A stretch of 64,000 nucleotides of DNA, taken from Phocoena phocoena (Eukaryota > Chordata > Mammalia > Artiodactyla > Phocoenidae). Of this stretch, positions 12,640-24,054 are shown one piece after another. How positions within the stretch are numbered: position 1 is the stretch's first letter; each line of letters starts with the position of its first letter. Made by a program: the position numbers and the translations under genes. Location of the stretch: the NCBI RefSeq assembly GCF_963924675.1, contig NC_089232.1, positions 54,147,229 to 54,211,228 of the forward strand, given 5' to 3'. The notes beneath the pieces were generated by a model. It searched no databases. It was not told where the DNA came from and saw only the letters and a list, made by a program, of their open reading frames with translations.

Positions 12640-13640
12640 TGGAGGTTTACTTTGAAAAGGCTGAACTACAAAGGCTCTGGATTCAGAGACAGATTGAGTT
12701 GAGAGTCAGAGTAAAAAAGTCTTAGTGAAACCCTCAGCCTTCTTTCTCAACTCGACTTCCAGAAATGTTATAAACCTCAGGCAGGCAACAGCTCTACTGT
12801 TCTCTGAGGAAAATTCAGTAAAATCCCTTACAGATTACTTACAGGAACTCTACAAAATCGTCAGGTCACCCTACAGGGAGGCCTGCCAGATGACAGTCCC
12901 CATCCATTCACATAAGGCTTCCAAACTTAAATATGAATAGGCATCCAAAGATTACCAGACATAGAAGGAAAACATACAACACGAAAAACAGAATCAAAGA
13001 AAGAAACAAAAAGGAATCAGAGAGAAAAGAGAGTAGAAAAAAAAAATCATCAGGAGAAATAAGAGTATTGTATTCATGAAACAAGAATGAGATGTTATAA
13101 AAAATTTTTTTCAGAGAAAAATGAAGTACTCTTAGGAACTAAAATGAGGACAGACGTTTTTCAATAAAAGGTCACAAAATCAAGTTGGAAAAACAACCCC
13201 AAAAAGATTCTCTGCACCTTACCCCCACACCCAGCCAAAAACAACAACAGAGAGACTTAAAATAGGAGAGAATGAAACTAAGAAAATTTTCAGATCAGTC
13301 CAACTAATAGAGAGAACAAGAAAAACGAAGAGAAGAACTTTATCAAAGAAATGATTCAGAAAAGTTTCCCAGCACTAAAAAGTATAAATGTCAAGACTGA
13401 AAGTGCCTAGTAACTGATGGAAGTACAAGAACAACAAAAAAGGTAACCGAAATTTCAAAACACTGGTGAGACAAAAACCCTGAAAATTCCCAGAGGGAAA
13501 AGAACAGGTCACACATAGAGAATCAGGAACTTCTAGGAAAGAGGAGATGGGGTGAGATAATACTCAGATAAAGCTGGTAACATTTTCATTCTTTATGAGA
13601 GCAGTTTGATGCAAACAGCAAAATTTAATGTCCATTAAAT
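12640..13640 (+). mobile_element. HAL1/L1 ORF1-like remnant
   Basis: A-rich decayed copy sharing several blocks with the remnant at 2.9 kb: 'aaagaaatgattcagaaaag', 'tttcccagcactaaaaag', 'atgtcaagactgaaagtg' and 'cccagagggaaaagaacagg'. No intact frame. Confidence 0.55.
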
Positions 13641-14380
13641 CTTGATGATGGGCACATAAATCCTTATGTCAAGAATCAATTTAAATTTTCACGCTGCAAG
13701 AAAATTTTCATGCTGTTCAAAAAGCTGCACACCCCTGTAAAATTTCAACAGAATAATTCTGCAACAATTTCTCTTATTATTGAATGGTCATCTATACCCA
13801 TTTCCTTGACAAATGTTACAGTAAAATTTAGTCAACCCACTTGCTCTGTTCAATTTATGGAGTGTGAAAATGCTATGTAAACACATATGTAGAACAGAAA
13901 CTGTTTAGCCAAAATAAATGTCACTTCTGTCTTAACAGACGCCTGGTCTAACACTTATAAATAAGAGATTAACTCATTTAACTTCATCAGCCTACTAAAT
14001 TTTGAGAGTTCTTTAAAATTATTTTCAAAAGAAAAGAAAAAATCTTTCAAAAAATGGGAAAAAGTAAATGGGAGAAAAGCTTCAAAAGTGCTATAGGAAA
14101 GAAGACATGAGACTTAAAAGTTTCAATATTTTCTCAAAATACAGTATTTTTAAATTTCTCTATACTACTATTTTCAAATAATGATCTGTGCACAAACAAA
14201 TGCCCTATGGTAGCTTAATCTTTAGTGAAATATTTTTGTAACGAAAATAATGATTCATACTGATATATTAACCCAAGTGATAAACGATTTTCTAGTTCAA
14301 GACATGGAATGCAGCCATTTTCTCCAATCCCTCCCAATACACCATCAAAATATTAGTAAAAGAATTTTTTAAAGTAGAAA
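13640..14380. other. AT-rich stretch, nothing recognised
   Basis: Very A+T rich, no supported exon, no repeat I can name. It may be further decayed L1. Confidence 0.4.
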
Positions 14381-15285
14381 AAACAATGACAACTTAGGAG
14401 GCAGAAGAGGGAAGTAAGAGGTGCACCATCCATGGGAAGAGATATTAAAAATCTTTGGAAGGTATAAAGCAGATGGAAGCATGGTGATTAACAAAACAGA
14501 ATGCAAGGATTGGCAGTTAGAATATGCCAGTAACAAATTAGAAGTGGGGAGAGACTCCTGGACAGAACTCAGACACAGCCTGCGCAGGGACACAGTAAAA
14601 TGGGAGACTGTACATGAATGAAAATAGGGGGAGCGAGTGAAAGTTATAGAGAACCATTAACCTCACCCTCTGTTCACACCTAGTCCGTATGCAGAAAAGC
14701 TTCTGTCAGACTTTTACCCCCAAACAAAAATCAGAAACTTAAGATGAATTTTCTACTCATATTTAAGAATGAACAGACAGCCAAGGATAATTAGACATAT
14801 AAGGAAACCTAGCAGTATGAAATGCAAAGACCATGATAAACAGTAGGGGAGGGGACAAAGACACCACTGTAAAGGGAATTTCAACAACAAAAGGGGATTT
14901 TTCAGAAATCAGAATCCTTAGAAACTGAAAAAGATATTGGTTCTTGTTTCCATAAAACAAGAACAGGATGCTATGAAAATGGAACACAGGATGAGAAATA
15001 GATCTTCAGATTTAAATATGTGATTACCTCTACCACTCCCCCACTCCCACCCCCACACCAAAATAACCCTCGCTGGAGAGTGTTTGGGAGTTTAAATAAG
15101 TCAAAGCAACCTCCCAGACTGTATGACAAATACAAAGAAAAAAAAGTGCACATCATAGTGGTTCAATCTAGGAAGTACAACAACGGACGAAATAAGTATT
15201 CCAGAAACAGAACAAGAGAACTAATTAACAAAGAAGGAATACAAGAAAAACAATTTCTCAAAGCTGAGGGAAGACACAAATACTC
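14380..15285 (+). mobile_element. HAL1/L1 ORF1-like remnant
   Basis: Shares 'gaacaggatgctatgaaaat' and a 'ggaatttcaacaaca' type block with the copies at 2.9 and 12.6 kb and has the same orientation. It stops where the 15.3-21 kb composite insertion begins. Confidence 0.5.
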
Positions 15286-15299
15286 AAAGATTATTGCTT
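15286..15299. repeat. Target-site duplication, left copy
   Basis: AAAGATTATTGCTT. It matches AAAGCTTATTGCTT at 21,040-21,053 at 13 of 14 positions and so brackets the ferritin fragment and the L1 together. Confidence 0.8.
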
Positions 15300-15598
15300 A
15301 GAGAAATCACAGAGGTGGGAGTCTGCGTGGGCAGAACTCAGGGCACGTAGATCCAATACTGCCTGGTTCAGGTTCTTCTCCCTAAGAATGGTGGCTTCCA
15401 CAGTGTCCTCCTAGGTTTTACCAGACTCATCTAGAGAAGGCTTCGCACATCCTAGAAAAGGGCGCGGCCACAGCACTGGTTTTGCATTTTCAAGAGACGT
15501 TGGGCGCCCTCACGCTTCTCCTCAGCCAATTGGTGAAAAAAGTGGTCTACACTGTCCAGAGTCACGTTGTTGCTGTCAAAATAGAAGCCCAGAGAGAG
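15300..15598 (-). pseudogene. FTL: Ferritin light chain retropseudogene fragment
   Basis: The reverse strand encodes pieces of ferritin light chain, the iron-storage subunit: [20 protein letters not shown], then [22 protein letters not shown], and near the left end a decayed NLNQALLDLHALGSA-like stretch followed by SHLCDF. It covers roughly the middle two-thirds of the protein, with no introns and with neither the start codon nor the 3' end or poly(A). It is dead: a 1-bp loss shifts the frame after the HFF equivalent, and TAG codons replace CAG in the LFQDV position and again further on. It abuts an L1 in the opposite orientation, and both lie inside a single target-site duplication. The gene family is clear from the residues. 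The joint-insertion history is inferred. Confidence 0.88.
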
Positions 15599-16097
15599 CC
15601 GTGTGGCTGACAGGGTCTTGGTGCTGCGGCCAGGTGTCAGGCCTGTGCCTCTGAGGTGGGAGAGTAGAGTTCAGGACACTGGTCCATCAGAGACCTCCCA
15701 GCTCCATGTAATATCAAACAGCAAAAGCTCTCCCAGAGATCTCCACCTCAACGCTAAGACCCAGCTCCACTCAACGACCAGCAAGCTATAGTGCTGGACA
15801 CCCTATGCCAAACAACCAACAAGACAGGAACACAACCCCACCCATTAGCAGAGAGGCTGACTAAAATCATAATAAGGTCACAGACACCACAAAACACACC
15901 ACTGAACGTGGTCCTGCCCACCAGAAAGACAAGATCCAGCCTCATCCACCAGAACACAGGCACTAGTCCCCTCCACCAGGAAGCCTCCACAACCCACTGA
16001 ACCAACCTTAGCCGCTGCAGGCAGACACCAAAAACAATGGGAACTATGAACCTGCAGCCTGCGAAAAGGAGACCCCAAACACAGTAAGTTAAGCAAA

Positions 16098-16878
16098 ATG
16101 AGAAGACAGAGAAACACACAGAAGAAGGAGCAAGGTAAAAACCCACCAAACCAAACAAATGAAGAGGAAATAGGCAGTCTACCCGAAAAAGAATTCAGAG
16201 TAATGATAGTAAAGATGATCCCAAATCTTGGAAATAGAATGGAGAATATACAAGAAACATTTAACAAGGACCTAGAAGAACTAAAGAGCAAACAAACAAT
16301 GATGAAAACAATAAATGAAATTAAAAATTCTCTAGAAGGAATCAATAGCAGAATAACAGGCAAAAGAATGGAAAAGTGACCTGAAAGATAAAATAGTGCA
16401 AATAACTACTGCAGAGCAGAATAAAGAAAAAAGAATGAAAAGAATTAAGGACAGTCTCAGAGACTTCTGGGACAGCATTAAATGCACCAACATTCGACTT
16501 ACAGGGGTCCCAGAAGAAGAAAAGAAAAAGAGAGGGACTGAGAAAATATTTGAAGAAATTATAGTTGTTAACTTCCCTAATATGGGAAAAGAAATAGTTA
16601 ATCAAGTTGAAGAAGCTCTGAGAGTCCCATACAGGATAAATCCAAGAAGAAACACACCAAGACACATATTAATCAAACTATCAAAAATTAAATACAAAGA
16701 AAAAATATTAAAAGCAGCGAGAGAAAAACAACAAATAACATACAAAGGAATCCCCACAAGGTTAACAGCTGATCTTTTAACAGAAACTCTGCAAGCCAGA
16801 AGGGAGTGGCAGGACATATTTAAAGCGATGAAAGGGGAAAACCTACAACCAAGATTACTCTACCAAGAAAGGATCTGA
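16098..16878 (+). pseudogene. L1 ORF1 (RNA-binding protein), broken
   Basis: ORF1p is the trimeric RNA chaperone of the L1 RNP. The N-terminal part is at 16,098-16,379 (starts MRRQRNTQKK, heptad-rich FNKDLEELKSKQ) and ends at a premature stop after a small deletion. The RRM/C-terminal part continues at 16,396-16,878 in another frame, with the family motif IRLTGVPEEE near the start and TADLLTETLQARREWQDIFK near the end. It then stops early at LLYQERI, where the family continues. Both breaks make it non-functional. Confidence 0.9.
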
Positions 16879-17014
16879 ATACAAGAGAAGCAAAAGCTAA
16901 GAGAATTCAGCACCACCAAACTAGCTTTGGAACAAATGTTAAAGGAACTTCTCTAGGCAGGAAACACAAGAGAAGGAAAAGACCTACAATAACAAACCCA
17001 AAACAATTCAGAAA

Positions 17015-19889
17015 ATGGTAATAGGAACATACATATCGATAATTACCTTAAATATAAATGGATTAAATGCTCCCACCGAAAGACAAAGACTGGCTGAATG
17101 GATACAAAAACAAGACCCGCATATATGCTGTCTACAAGACAGCCACTTCAGACCTAGGGACACGTACACACTGAAAGGGAGGGAATGGAAAGAGATATTC
17201 CATGCAAATGGAAATCAAAAGAAAACTGGAGTAGCAATTCTCAGATCAGACAAAATAGACTTTAAAATAAAGACTATTAAAAAATAAATAAAGACTATTA
17301 CAAGAGACAAAGAAGGATACTACATAATGATAAAGGGATCAATCCAAGAAGATATAACAATTGTAAATATTTATGCACCCAACAAAGGAGCACCTCAATA
17401 CATAAGGCAAATGCTAACAGCCATAAAAGGGGAAATCCACAGTAATACAATCATAGTAGGGGACTTTAACACCACACTTTCACTAATGGACAGATCATCC
17501 AAAATGAAACAAGGAAACACATGCTTTAAATGACACATTAAACAAGATGGATTTAATTGATATTTATAGGACATTCCATCCAAAAACAACAGAATACACC
17601 TTCTTCTCAAGTGTACATGAAACATTCTCCAGGACAGACCATATCTTGGGTCACAAATCAAACTCTGGTAAATTTAAGAAAACTGAAATCATATCAAGTA
17701 TCCTTTCTGACCACAATGCTGTAAGACTAGATATCAATTAAAGGAAAAAAATCTGTAAAAAAAAAAAAAAACACGCGGAAGCTAAACAATACACTACTTA
17801 ATAACCAAGAGATCACTGAAGAAATCAAAGAGGAAATCAAAAAATACCTAGAAACAAATGACAATGAAAACACGACGACCCAAAACCTACGGGATGCAGC
17901 AAAAGTAGTTCTAAGAGGGAAGTTTATAGCAATACCATCCTACCTCAAGAAACAAGAAACAACTCAAGAAAACAACCTAAACTTACACCTAAAGCAATAA
18001 GAGAAAGAACAAGAAACTCCCAAAGTTAGCAGAAGGAAAGAAATCATAAAGATCAGATCAGAAATAAATGAAAAACAAATGAAGGAAACGATAGCAAAGA
18101 TCAATAAAAGTAAAAGCTGGTTCTTTAAGAAGATAAACAAAATTGATAAACCATTAGCCCAACTCATCAAGGAAAAAAGGGAGAAGACTCAAATCAGTAA
18201 TTAGAAATGAAAAAGAAGAAGTAACAACTGACACTGCAGAAATACAAAGGATCATGAGAGATTATTACAAGCAACTATATGCCAATAAAATGGACAACCT
18301 GGAAGAAATGGACAAATTCTTAGAAAAGCACAACCTTCCGAGACTGAACCAGGAAGAAACAGAAAATATGAACAGACCAATCACAAGCACTGAAATTGAA
18401 ACTGTGATTAAAAATATTTCAACAGGGCTTCCCTGGTGGCACAGTGGTTGAGAGTCCGCATGCCGATGCAGGGAACACAGGTTCGTGCCCCGGTCCGGGA
18501 TGATCCCACATGCCATGGAGCGGCTGTGCCCGTGAGCCATGGCCACTGAGCCTGCGCATCTGGAGCCTGGGCTCCACAACGGGAGAGGCCACAGCAGTGA
18601 GAGGCCCGTGTAGCGCAAACAAACAAAAAAATCTTTCAACAAACAAAAGCCCAGGACCAGATGGCTTCAGAGGCAGATTCTATCAAACATTTAGAGAAAA
18701 GCTAACACTTACCCTTCTCAACCTCTTCCAAAATATAGCAGAAGGAGGAATACTCCCAAACTCATTCTACGATGCCACCATCACCCTGATACCAAAACCA
18801 GACAAAGATGTCACAAAGAAAGAAAACTACAGGCCAATACCACTGATGATCACAGATGCAAAAACCCTCAACAAAATACTAGCAAACAAAATCCAACAAC
18901 ACATTAAAAGGATCATACACCATGAACAAGTGGGATTTATCCCAGGGATGCAAGGATTCTTCAATATACGCAAATCAATCAATGTGATACACCATATTAA
19001 CAAATTGAAGAAGAAAAACCAAATGATCATCTCAACAGATGCAGAGAAAGCTTTTAACAAAATTCAACACCCATTTATGATAAAAACCCTCCAGAAGGCA
19101 GGCAGAGAGGGAACTTACCTCAACATAATAAAGGCCGTATATGACAAACCCACAGCCAACATCCTTCTCAATGGTGAACAACTGAAACGATTTCCACTAA
19201 GATCAGGAACAAGACAAGGCTGTCCACTCTCACCACTATTATTCAACATAGTTTTGGAAGTTTTAGCCACGGCAATCAGAGAAGAAAAAGAAATAAAAGG
19301 AATCCAAATCATAAAAGAAGTAGTAAAGCTGTCACTGTTTGCAGATGACATATTATACATAGAGAATCCTAAAGATGCTACCAGAAAACTACTAGAGCTA
19401 ATCAACAAATTTGGTAAAGTAGCTGGATACAAAATTAATGCACAGAAATCTCTGACATTCTTATACACTAATGATGAAAAATCTGAAACTGAAATTAAGA
19501 AAACACTGCCATTTACCACTGCAACAAAAAGAATAAAATACCTAACAATAAATCTACCTAAGGAGAGAAAAGACCTGTATGCAGAAAACTATAAGACACT
19601 GATGAAAGAAATTAAGGATGATGCAAACAGATGGAGAGATATACCATGTTCTTGGATTGCAAGAATCAACACTGTGAAAATGACTATACTACCCAAAGCA
19701 ATCCACAGATTCAATACAATCCTTATCAAACTACCAATGGCGTTATTCACAGAACTAGAACAAAAAATGGCACAATTTGTATTGAATTGTATTGAATTGT
19801 ATATTCAATTTGTACTGAAACACAAAAGACCCCGAATAGCCAAAGCAATCTTGAGAAAGAAATACGGAGCAGATGCTCAACATCACTAA
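17015..19889 (+). pseudogene. L1 ORF2 (endonuclease-reverse transcriptase), broken
   Basis: Starts MVIGTYISIITLNINGLNAP, typical of ORF2. Endonuclease pieces are visible in at least three frames: EN motifs VGDFNT at about 17,457 and SDHNA at about 17,708. A local duplication of ataaagactatta around 17,267-17,300 introduces a stop. The reverse transcriptase is the best-preserved part, open from the SINE at 18,510 to 19,889. It shows [20 protein letters not shown] and the catalytic FADD box at 19,338-19,349. The C-terminal region with the Cys-rich domain is deleted, so the frame ends in unrelated residues (GADAQHH). Confidence 0.93.
18425..18627 (+). repeat. CHR-type SINE inside L1 ORF2
   Basis: Short form. 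TSD AAAATATTTCAACA (18,411-18,424) and AAAATCTTTCAACA (18,628-18,641), one mismatch. From 18,510 it reads open into the downstream RT frame. Confidence 0.95.
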
Positions 19890-19974
19890 TTATTAGAGAA
19901 ATGCAAATCAAAACTACAAGGAGGTTATCACCTCACACCAGTCAGAATGGACATCATCAAAAAATCTACAAACA

Positions 19975-20176
19975 GGGCTTCCCTGGTGGCGCAGTGGTTG
20001 AGAGTCCGCCTGCCGATGCAGGGGACAAGGGTTCGTGCCCCGGTACGGGAGGATCCCACGTGCCGCGGAGCGGCTGAGCCCGTGAGCCATGGCCGCTGAG
20101 CCTGCGCGTCCGGAGCCTGTGCTCTGCAACGGGAGAGGCCACAGCAGTGAGAGGCCCATGTACCGCAAAAAAAAAA
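19975..20176 (+). repeat. CHR-type SINE inside L1 3' region
   Basis: Short form with a pure A tail. Perfect 16-bp TSD AAAAAATCTACAAACA at 19,959-19,974 and 20,177-20,192. Confidence 0.97.
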
Positions 20177-20912
20177 AAAAAATCTACAAACAATAAATGC
20201 TGGAGAGTGTGGAGAAAAGGGAACCCTCTTGTACTGCTGGTGCGAGTGTAAATTGATACAGCCACTATGGAGAACAGTATGGAGGTTCCTTAAAAAACTA
20301 AAAATAGAACTACCATATGACCCAGCAACCCCACACCAGGCACATACCCTGAGAAAACAGTAATTCAAAAAGAGTCATGTACCGCAATGTTCACTGCAGC
20401 TCTATTTACAATAGCCAGGACATGGAAGCAACCTAGGTGTCCATCGACAGATGAATGGATAAAGAAGATGTGGCACATATATACAATGGAATATTACTCA
20501 GCCATGAAAAGAAATGAAATTGAGTTATTTGTAGTGAGGTGGATGGACTTAGAGTCTGTCATACAGAGTGAAGTACGTCAGAAAGAGGAAAACAAATGCC
20601 GTATGCTAACACACAAACATCGAATCTAAAAAAAAAAAGGTTATGAAGAACCTAGGGGCAGGACAGGAATAAAGATGCAGATGTAGAAAATGGACTTGAG
20701 GAGATGGGGAGGGGGAAGGGTAAGCTGGGATGAAGTGAGAGAGTGGCATGGACTTATATATACTACCAAATGTAAAATAGATAGCTAGTGGGAAGCAGCC
20801 GCATAGCACAGGGAGATGAGCTCGGTGTTTTGTGACCACCTAGAGGGGTGGGATAGGGAGGGTGGGAGGGAGACGCAACAGGGAGGGGATATGGGGATAT
20901 ATCTGTATAGCT

Positions 20913-20934
20913 ATAGATAGATAGATAGATAGAT
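20913..20934. repeat. (GATA)n microsatellite
   Basis: Five to six GATA units in the L1 3' UTR, expanded from a short (TA/GATA) tract normally present there. Confidence 0.9.
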
Positions 20935-21039
20935 ATGTATAGCTGATTCACTTTGTTATAAAGCAGAAACTAACACACCATTGTAACGCAATTATACTCC
21001 AATAAAGATGTTAAAAAAATAAAAATAAAAAACCCCCAC

Positions 21040-21053
21040 AAAGCTTATTGCTT
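21040..21053. repeat. Target-site duplication, right copy
   Basis: AAAGCTTATTGCTT, directly after the L1 A-rich tail. Partner of 15,286-15,299. Confidence 0.8.
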
Positions 21054-22380
21054 GGGACTTGTGAGTCACACAGTATTAATACCAATCCAGAGCCTTAAAG
21101 AACATATTCTTTCACAAATATCTGCATCAAATCCTAAACACTAGTCTCTGAATAAGCAGCTAAGGAAGAATACTTTTCCCTCTCACTAAACACAACATTT
21201 GGCTCTCATCCTTCCTTCCAATTCTTAATGCTTTCAGAATTAAATCAAAAGTTCTCTCTGCCTCCAAATCAACTCTGGTGAATTCTTATATGAGTGGCAT
21301 TTGTTTAAGATTTTTGAAATAATAGTAGATATGGAAAGTTCAAAAGGGTCTGAATAATTGTTAAATTGATAGTTTTAACAGTTTTCATTATAGCTGGGTA
21401 ACTAGGCATTGACTACACCCAGCTCCAGTAATAAAGAGATGTTACTGATGAAAATATGCTGCATAGTTTTAAGAATCTCCCCAAATTTGGAAACTAAAGC
21501 TCTAGATTAGATTATGAAAACAACTCAGTAAGTCAGATTTTGTGAAATGAATTTATAAGTGAAGTTCACCATATACGAGAATAACTTAGATTTCTTGTTC
21601 TAACTCAAAACCATAGCTAAAAATTTCAAATTTGGGGTAACAGTACCAGTTCTTAATCCCTCCCATAGTCCTTCAGTAAGGAAAAAGTAGGTCATAAAAT
21701 GGAAACAGCTTTGTTGACAGTGGCATTTTGTTTTAGCTGCCAATTTAATGAGAAAACAAAAACATATCACTGCTTGGATATGTACAGTGTACTCTAAAAA
21801 TTAGACTACATGCATATCTGAACTGTGAAGAATATGCATTCAGGCTTTGTCAGATTTTCATCAAACTGACAGCAATGCTCTATGCCAGAAAACAATGATA
21901 CTTTAAGATATGCAAAGAAAGAAATGTTTCTCATAGATTTTACATACAGCAAAACTGATTTTCAAGTACAAGAGCATAAACAAACTCTTATGAACATGCA
22001 AGAACTCAGGAAATATTGTTCCCATGAGGCCTTCCAGGGGAACCTGATTTGAGACAATGACATAAGCACGTGAGGATGAGGAAGCGAAAGAGGAGAAAGG
22101 GTCTCCTGAAGGCACAGAGCCAGAATGTTGCACGAAAGACCTTAGGAATGACAGAAACCTCATTCCCAACGGCCAACATGACCAGATCCATGAAGCACTG
22201 CCTGCCATCATGAGGTATCAAAAGCTAGAAATGTCAGATTCTTTGGTATCAGAGGTACACTTATTATGAGTCACAGGATCTGCAGAAACCCCAAGTCATG
22301 CCCTCTCTTTTAAATTACCACTCCCCCCTCAAGACTTCTTTTTTACATTAAAAAAAATAAAAACAAAAAGGTATGGGCGT
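21054..22380. other. Non-coding, weak repeat-like part at 21.9-22.2 kb
   Basis: No supported gene. The minus strand at 21,903-22,221 has two overlapping open frames with biased composition and looks like an old transposon piece, but I cannot name it. Confidence 0.4.
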
Positions 22381-22382
22381 TA

Positions 22383-22615
22383 AAACGAAGTAAACTTGAA
22401 TTCAAATGCCAGCTCAACCACTTACTGTGTCACCCTGACCTAATTATTTAATTTCCTCAAAGCCACGATGTATTCATCTAAGAGACAGGAGTAATAAAAG
22501 CATCTATATCACAGAGCAGTTGTAGTAACTGAAAAAGACAGTGCAGGTTAACCGCATAGGTCAGTGTCCGGCATAAAGTGCTTTACAAGTATTACCTATT
22601 ACTATCATTATAATC
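22383..22615 (+). repeat. MIR SINE
   Basis: Forward MIR: 'aattcaaatgccagctcaac', 'cacttactgtgtcaccctga', 'tttcctcaaagccacgatgt', 'gtccggcataaagtgcttta' and 'tattacctattactatcatt'. Confidence 0.85.
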
Positions 22616-23169
22616 CACAAATCATACCTTAGTCTATCATAAGCAACATAATACATAAAAATCAGATCTGTTCAAATAGCAAAAAAAAAAAGTACACTTT
22701 ATGTCCCAGATCAACTATTCATATACAAACTGACATTAGAAAATATCTGATGTTTAAGAGAATGACGGTCCCATGGATAATGTATTGAACTCTCAAGTTT
22801 TTCCAACTAGGCAAAACTATACTAAATATTCTTTAAAAGCTTTTTTCATTTCTGAAATCCTTTCAATGACTTCTGAAACCAGCAAACCAGAAAAAAGTTT
22901 TTAATAAACTAGATATTATCAGACCATTTTAGTTGATTTTATATATATACATGTTTACTTATATTCCCAACATAGTAAAACCACTGCATTTGTCTGAATT
23001 ACCTTCTCATATGTATAACTCCCTATTAGGACACATGAAGAGGTAACACCAGTGTTAGATAGCTTTACTGTCAAAAAACAGGTCACTTCACTACGAAAAC
23101 CTCGGATTAGAGTCCAATCCATAAAGTTCCATTCTGCTGCCCAACTTGTCTTTGTTGCTGAAGACCCCG

Positions 23170-23530
23170 GCTGCTGTTGTTTTACGTATGATAAAATGTA
23201 CCCATTTTACATATACAATTTGATGAGCTATGACAAACGTATACACTTGTGTAACCACCACCACCACAATATACAGAACATTTCTATCACTCCAAAAAGT
23301 TCCTCTGTGCCCCTTTGAGGATAATCTCCCCATCACCTCTAGACTTAGGCAAACACTCATCTGCTGTCAGAGTAGTTTTGCCTTTTCTAAAATTTCATGT
23401 ACACAGAATCATACAGTATGTACTCCTTTGTGTCTGGCTTTTTTCACTTAGCATAATGTTTCAGAGATCCATCCATGTTGTGTTTATCATTAGCTTGTTC
23501 CTTTTTATTGCTTCCATGGCTCTTGAAAAT
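23170..23530 (-). repeat. L1M 3' UTR fragment
   Basis: Reverse-strand L1 blocks: 'gtaaccaccaccaccacaat', 'atttcatgtacacagaatca' and 'cacttagcataatgtttcag' followed by 'agatccatccatgttgtg'. Confidence 0.8.
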
Positions 23531-23693
23531 TTCAGGCCCTCACAGATTTGGAAGAAGGCTGAGGAAAGCCCAAAGAAAGTAGTTTAGGCTGGTATAAAGA
23601 ACACATCACCAGCTACCTGCATGTGTCCATTAAAAGCTTGATATTATAAGGTTAAAGCATTTTCTCCCTTGACCCTAACACTGTCCTTTTCAG

Positions 23694-23769
23694 CTCAAGC
23701 TGCTGAAATCAGAGGGGGTTCATGTCCTACCTGTATTTGACTACCTGGATGATGAAACAAGGGCTAAAG
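23694..23769 (+). other. Exon-like segment (candidate, plus strand)
   Basis: A 76-bp segment with a good 3' splice site: branch-like CTAAC at about 23,675, then a pyrimidine tract ctgtccttttcag. It ends AAAG|gtagct, a moderate donor. Only one frame is open; it starts LKLLKSEGVHVLPVFDYLDD and reads like a folded protein rather than decayed repeat. No partner exon in the same orientation was found nearby, it lies opposite to the inferred minus-strand gene, and I do not recognise the peptide. It could be a real exon of a plus-strand gene, a fossil exon, or chance. Confidence 0.3.
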
Positions 23770-24012
23770 GTAGCTTGGACTTTGTCATGATTGTATGCTT
23801 GTTCATTTTACTATAAGACTGACTTCATACATATTGACAGAAATGACCTTTCTTAACTTCAGCAAAGCAGCTCATGAATAAAATAACTGCTCTTCCTAAT
23901 CCCAATAGTTTTTCAATTAGCAATGACAAAAAATAAGCTCAGGGCTACATGATTTTACTTCTGGTTGTTCTTTGTCCTCTTCTCCATCCTAAATAAATGA
24001 CTCCAGATTACA

Positions 24013-24021
<9 letters not shown>

Positions 24022-24048
<27 letters not shown>

Positions 24049-24054
24049 AAGAAA
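24022..24054. repeat. Poly(A)-rich tract
   Basis: A long A run with late G interruptions (aaaagaaaagaaatc). No SINE or LINE body is recognisable upstream. Confidence 0.85.

Larger units (their letters stand above)
15599..21039 (+). mobile_element. Cetartiodactyl L1, 5'-truncated, dead
   Basis: A long L1 that begins inside the 5' UTR (gtgtggctgacagggtcttg) and runs through ORF1, ORF2 and a 3' UTR to AATAAA at 21,001 and an A-rich tail. It carries two later SINE insertions, each with its own TSD, and lacks the segment between the RT-side of ORF2 and the distal ORF2/3' UTR (break near 19,870). Frameshifts and stops disable both ORFs. The relatively low decay compared with the flanking L1M copies suggests a lineage-specific age. 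The TSD lies outside the adjoining ferritin fragment, not directly at the L1 5' end. Confidence 0.95.

Noticed and set aside
15754..16363. Minus-strand open frames of 134 and 161 codons
   Set aside because: Antisense shadows of the L1 5' UTR and ORF1.
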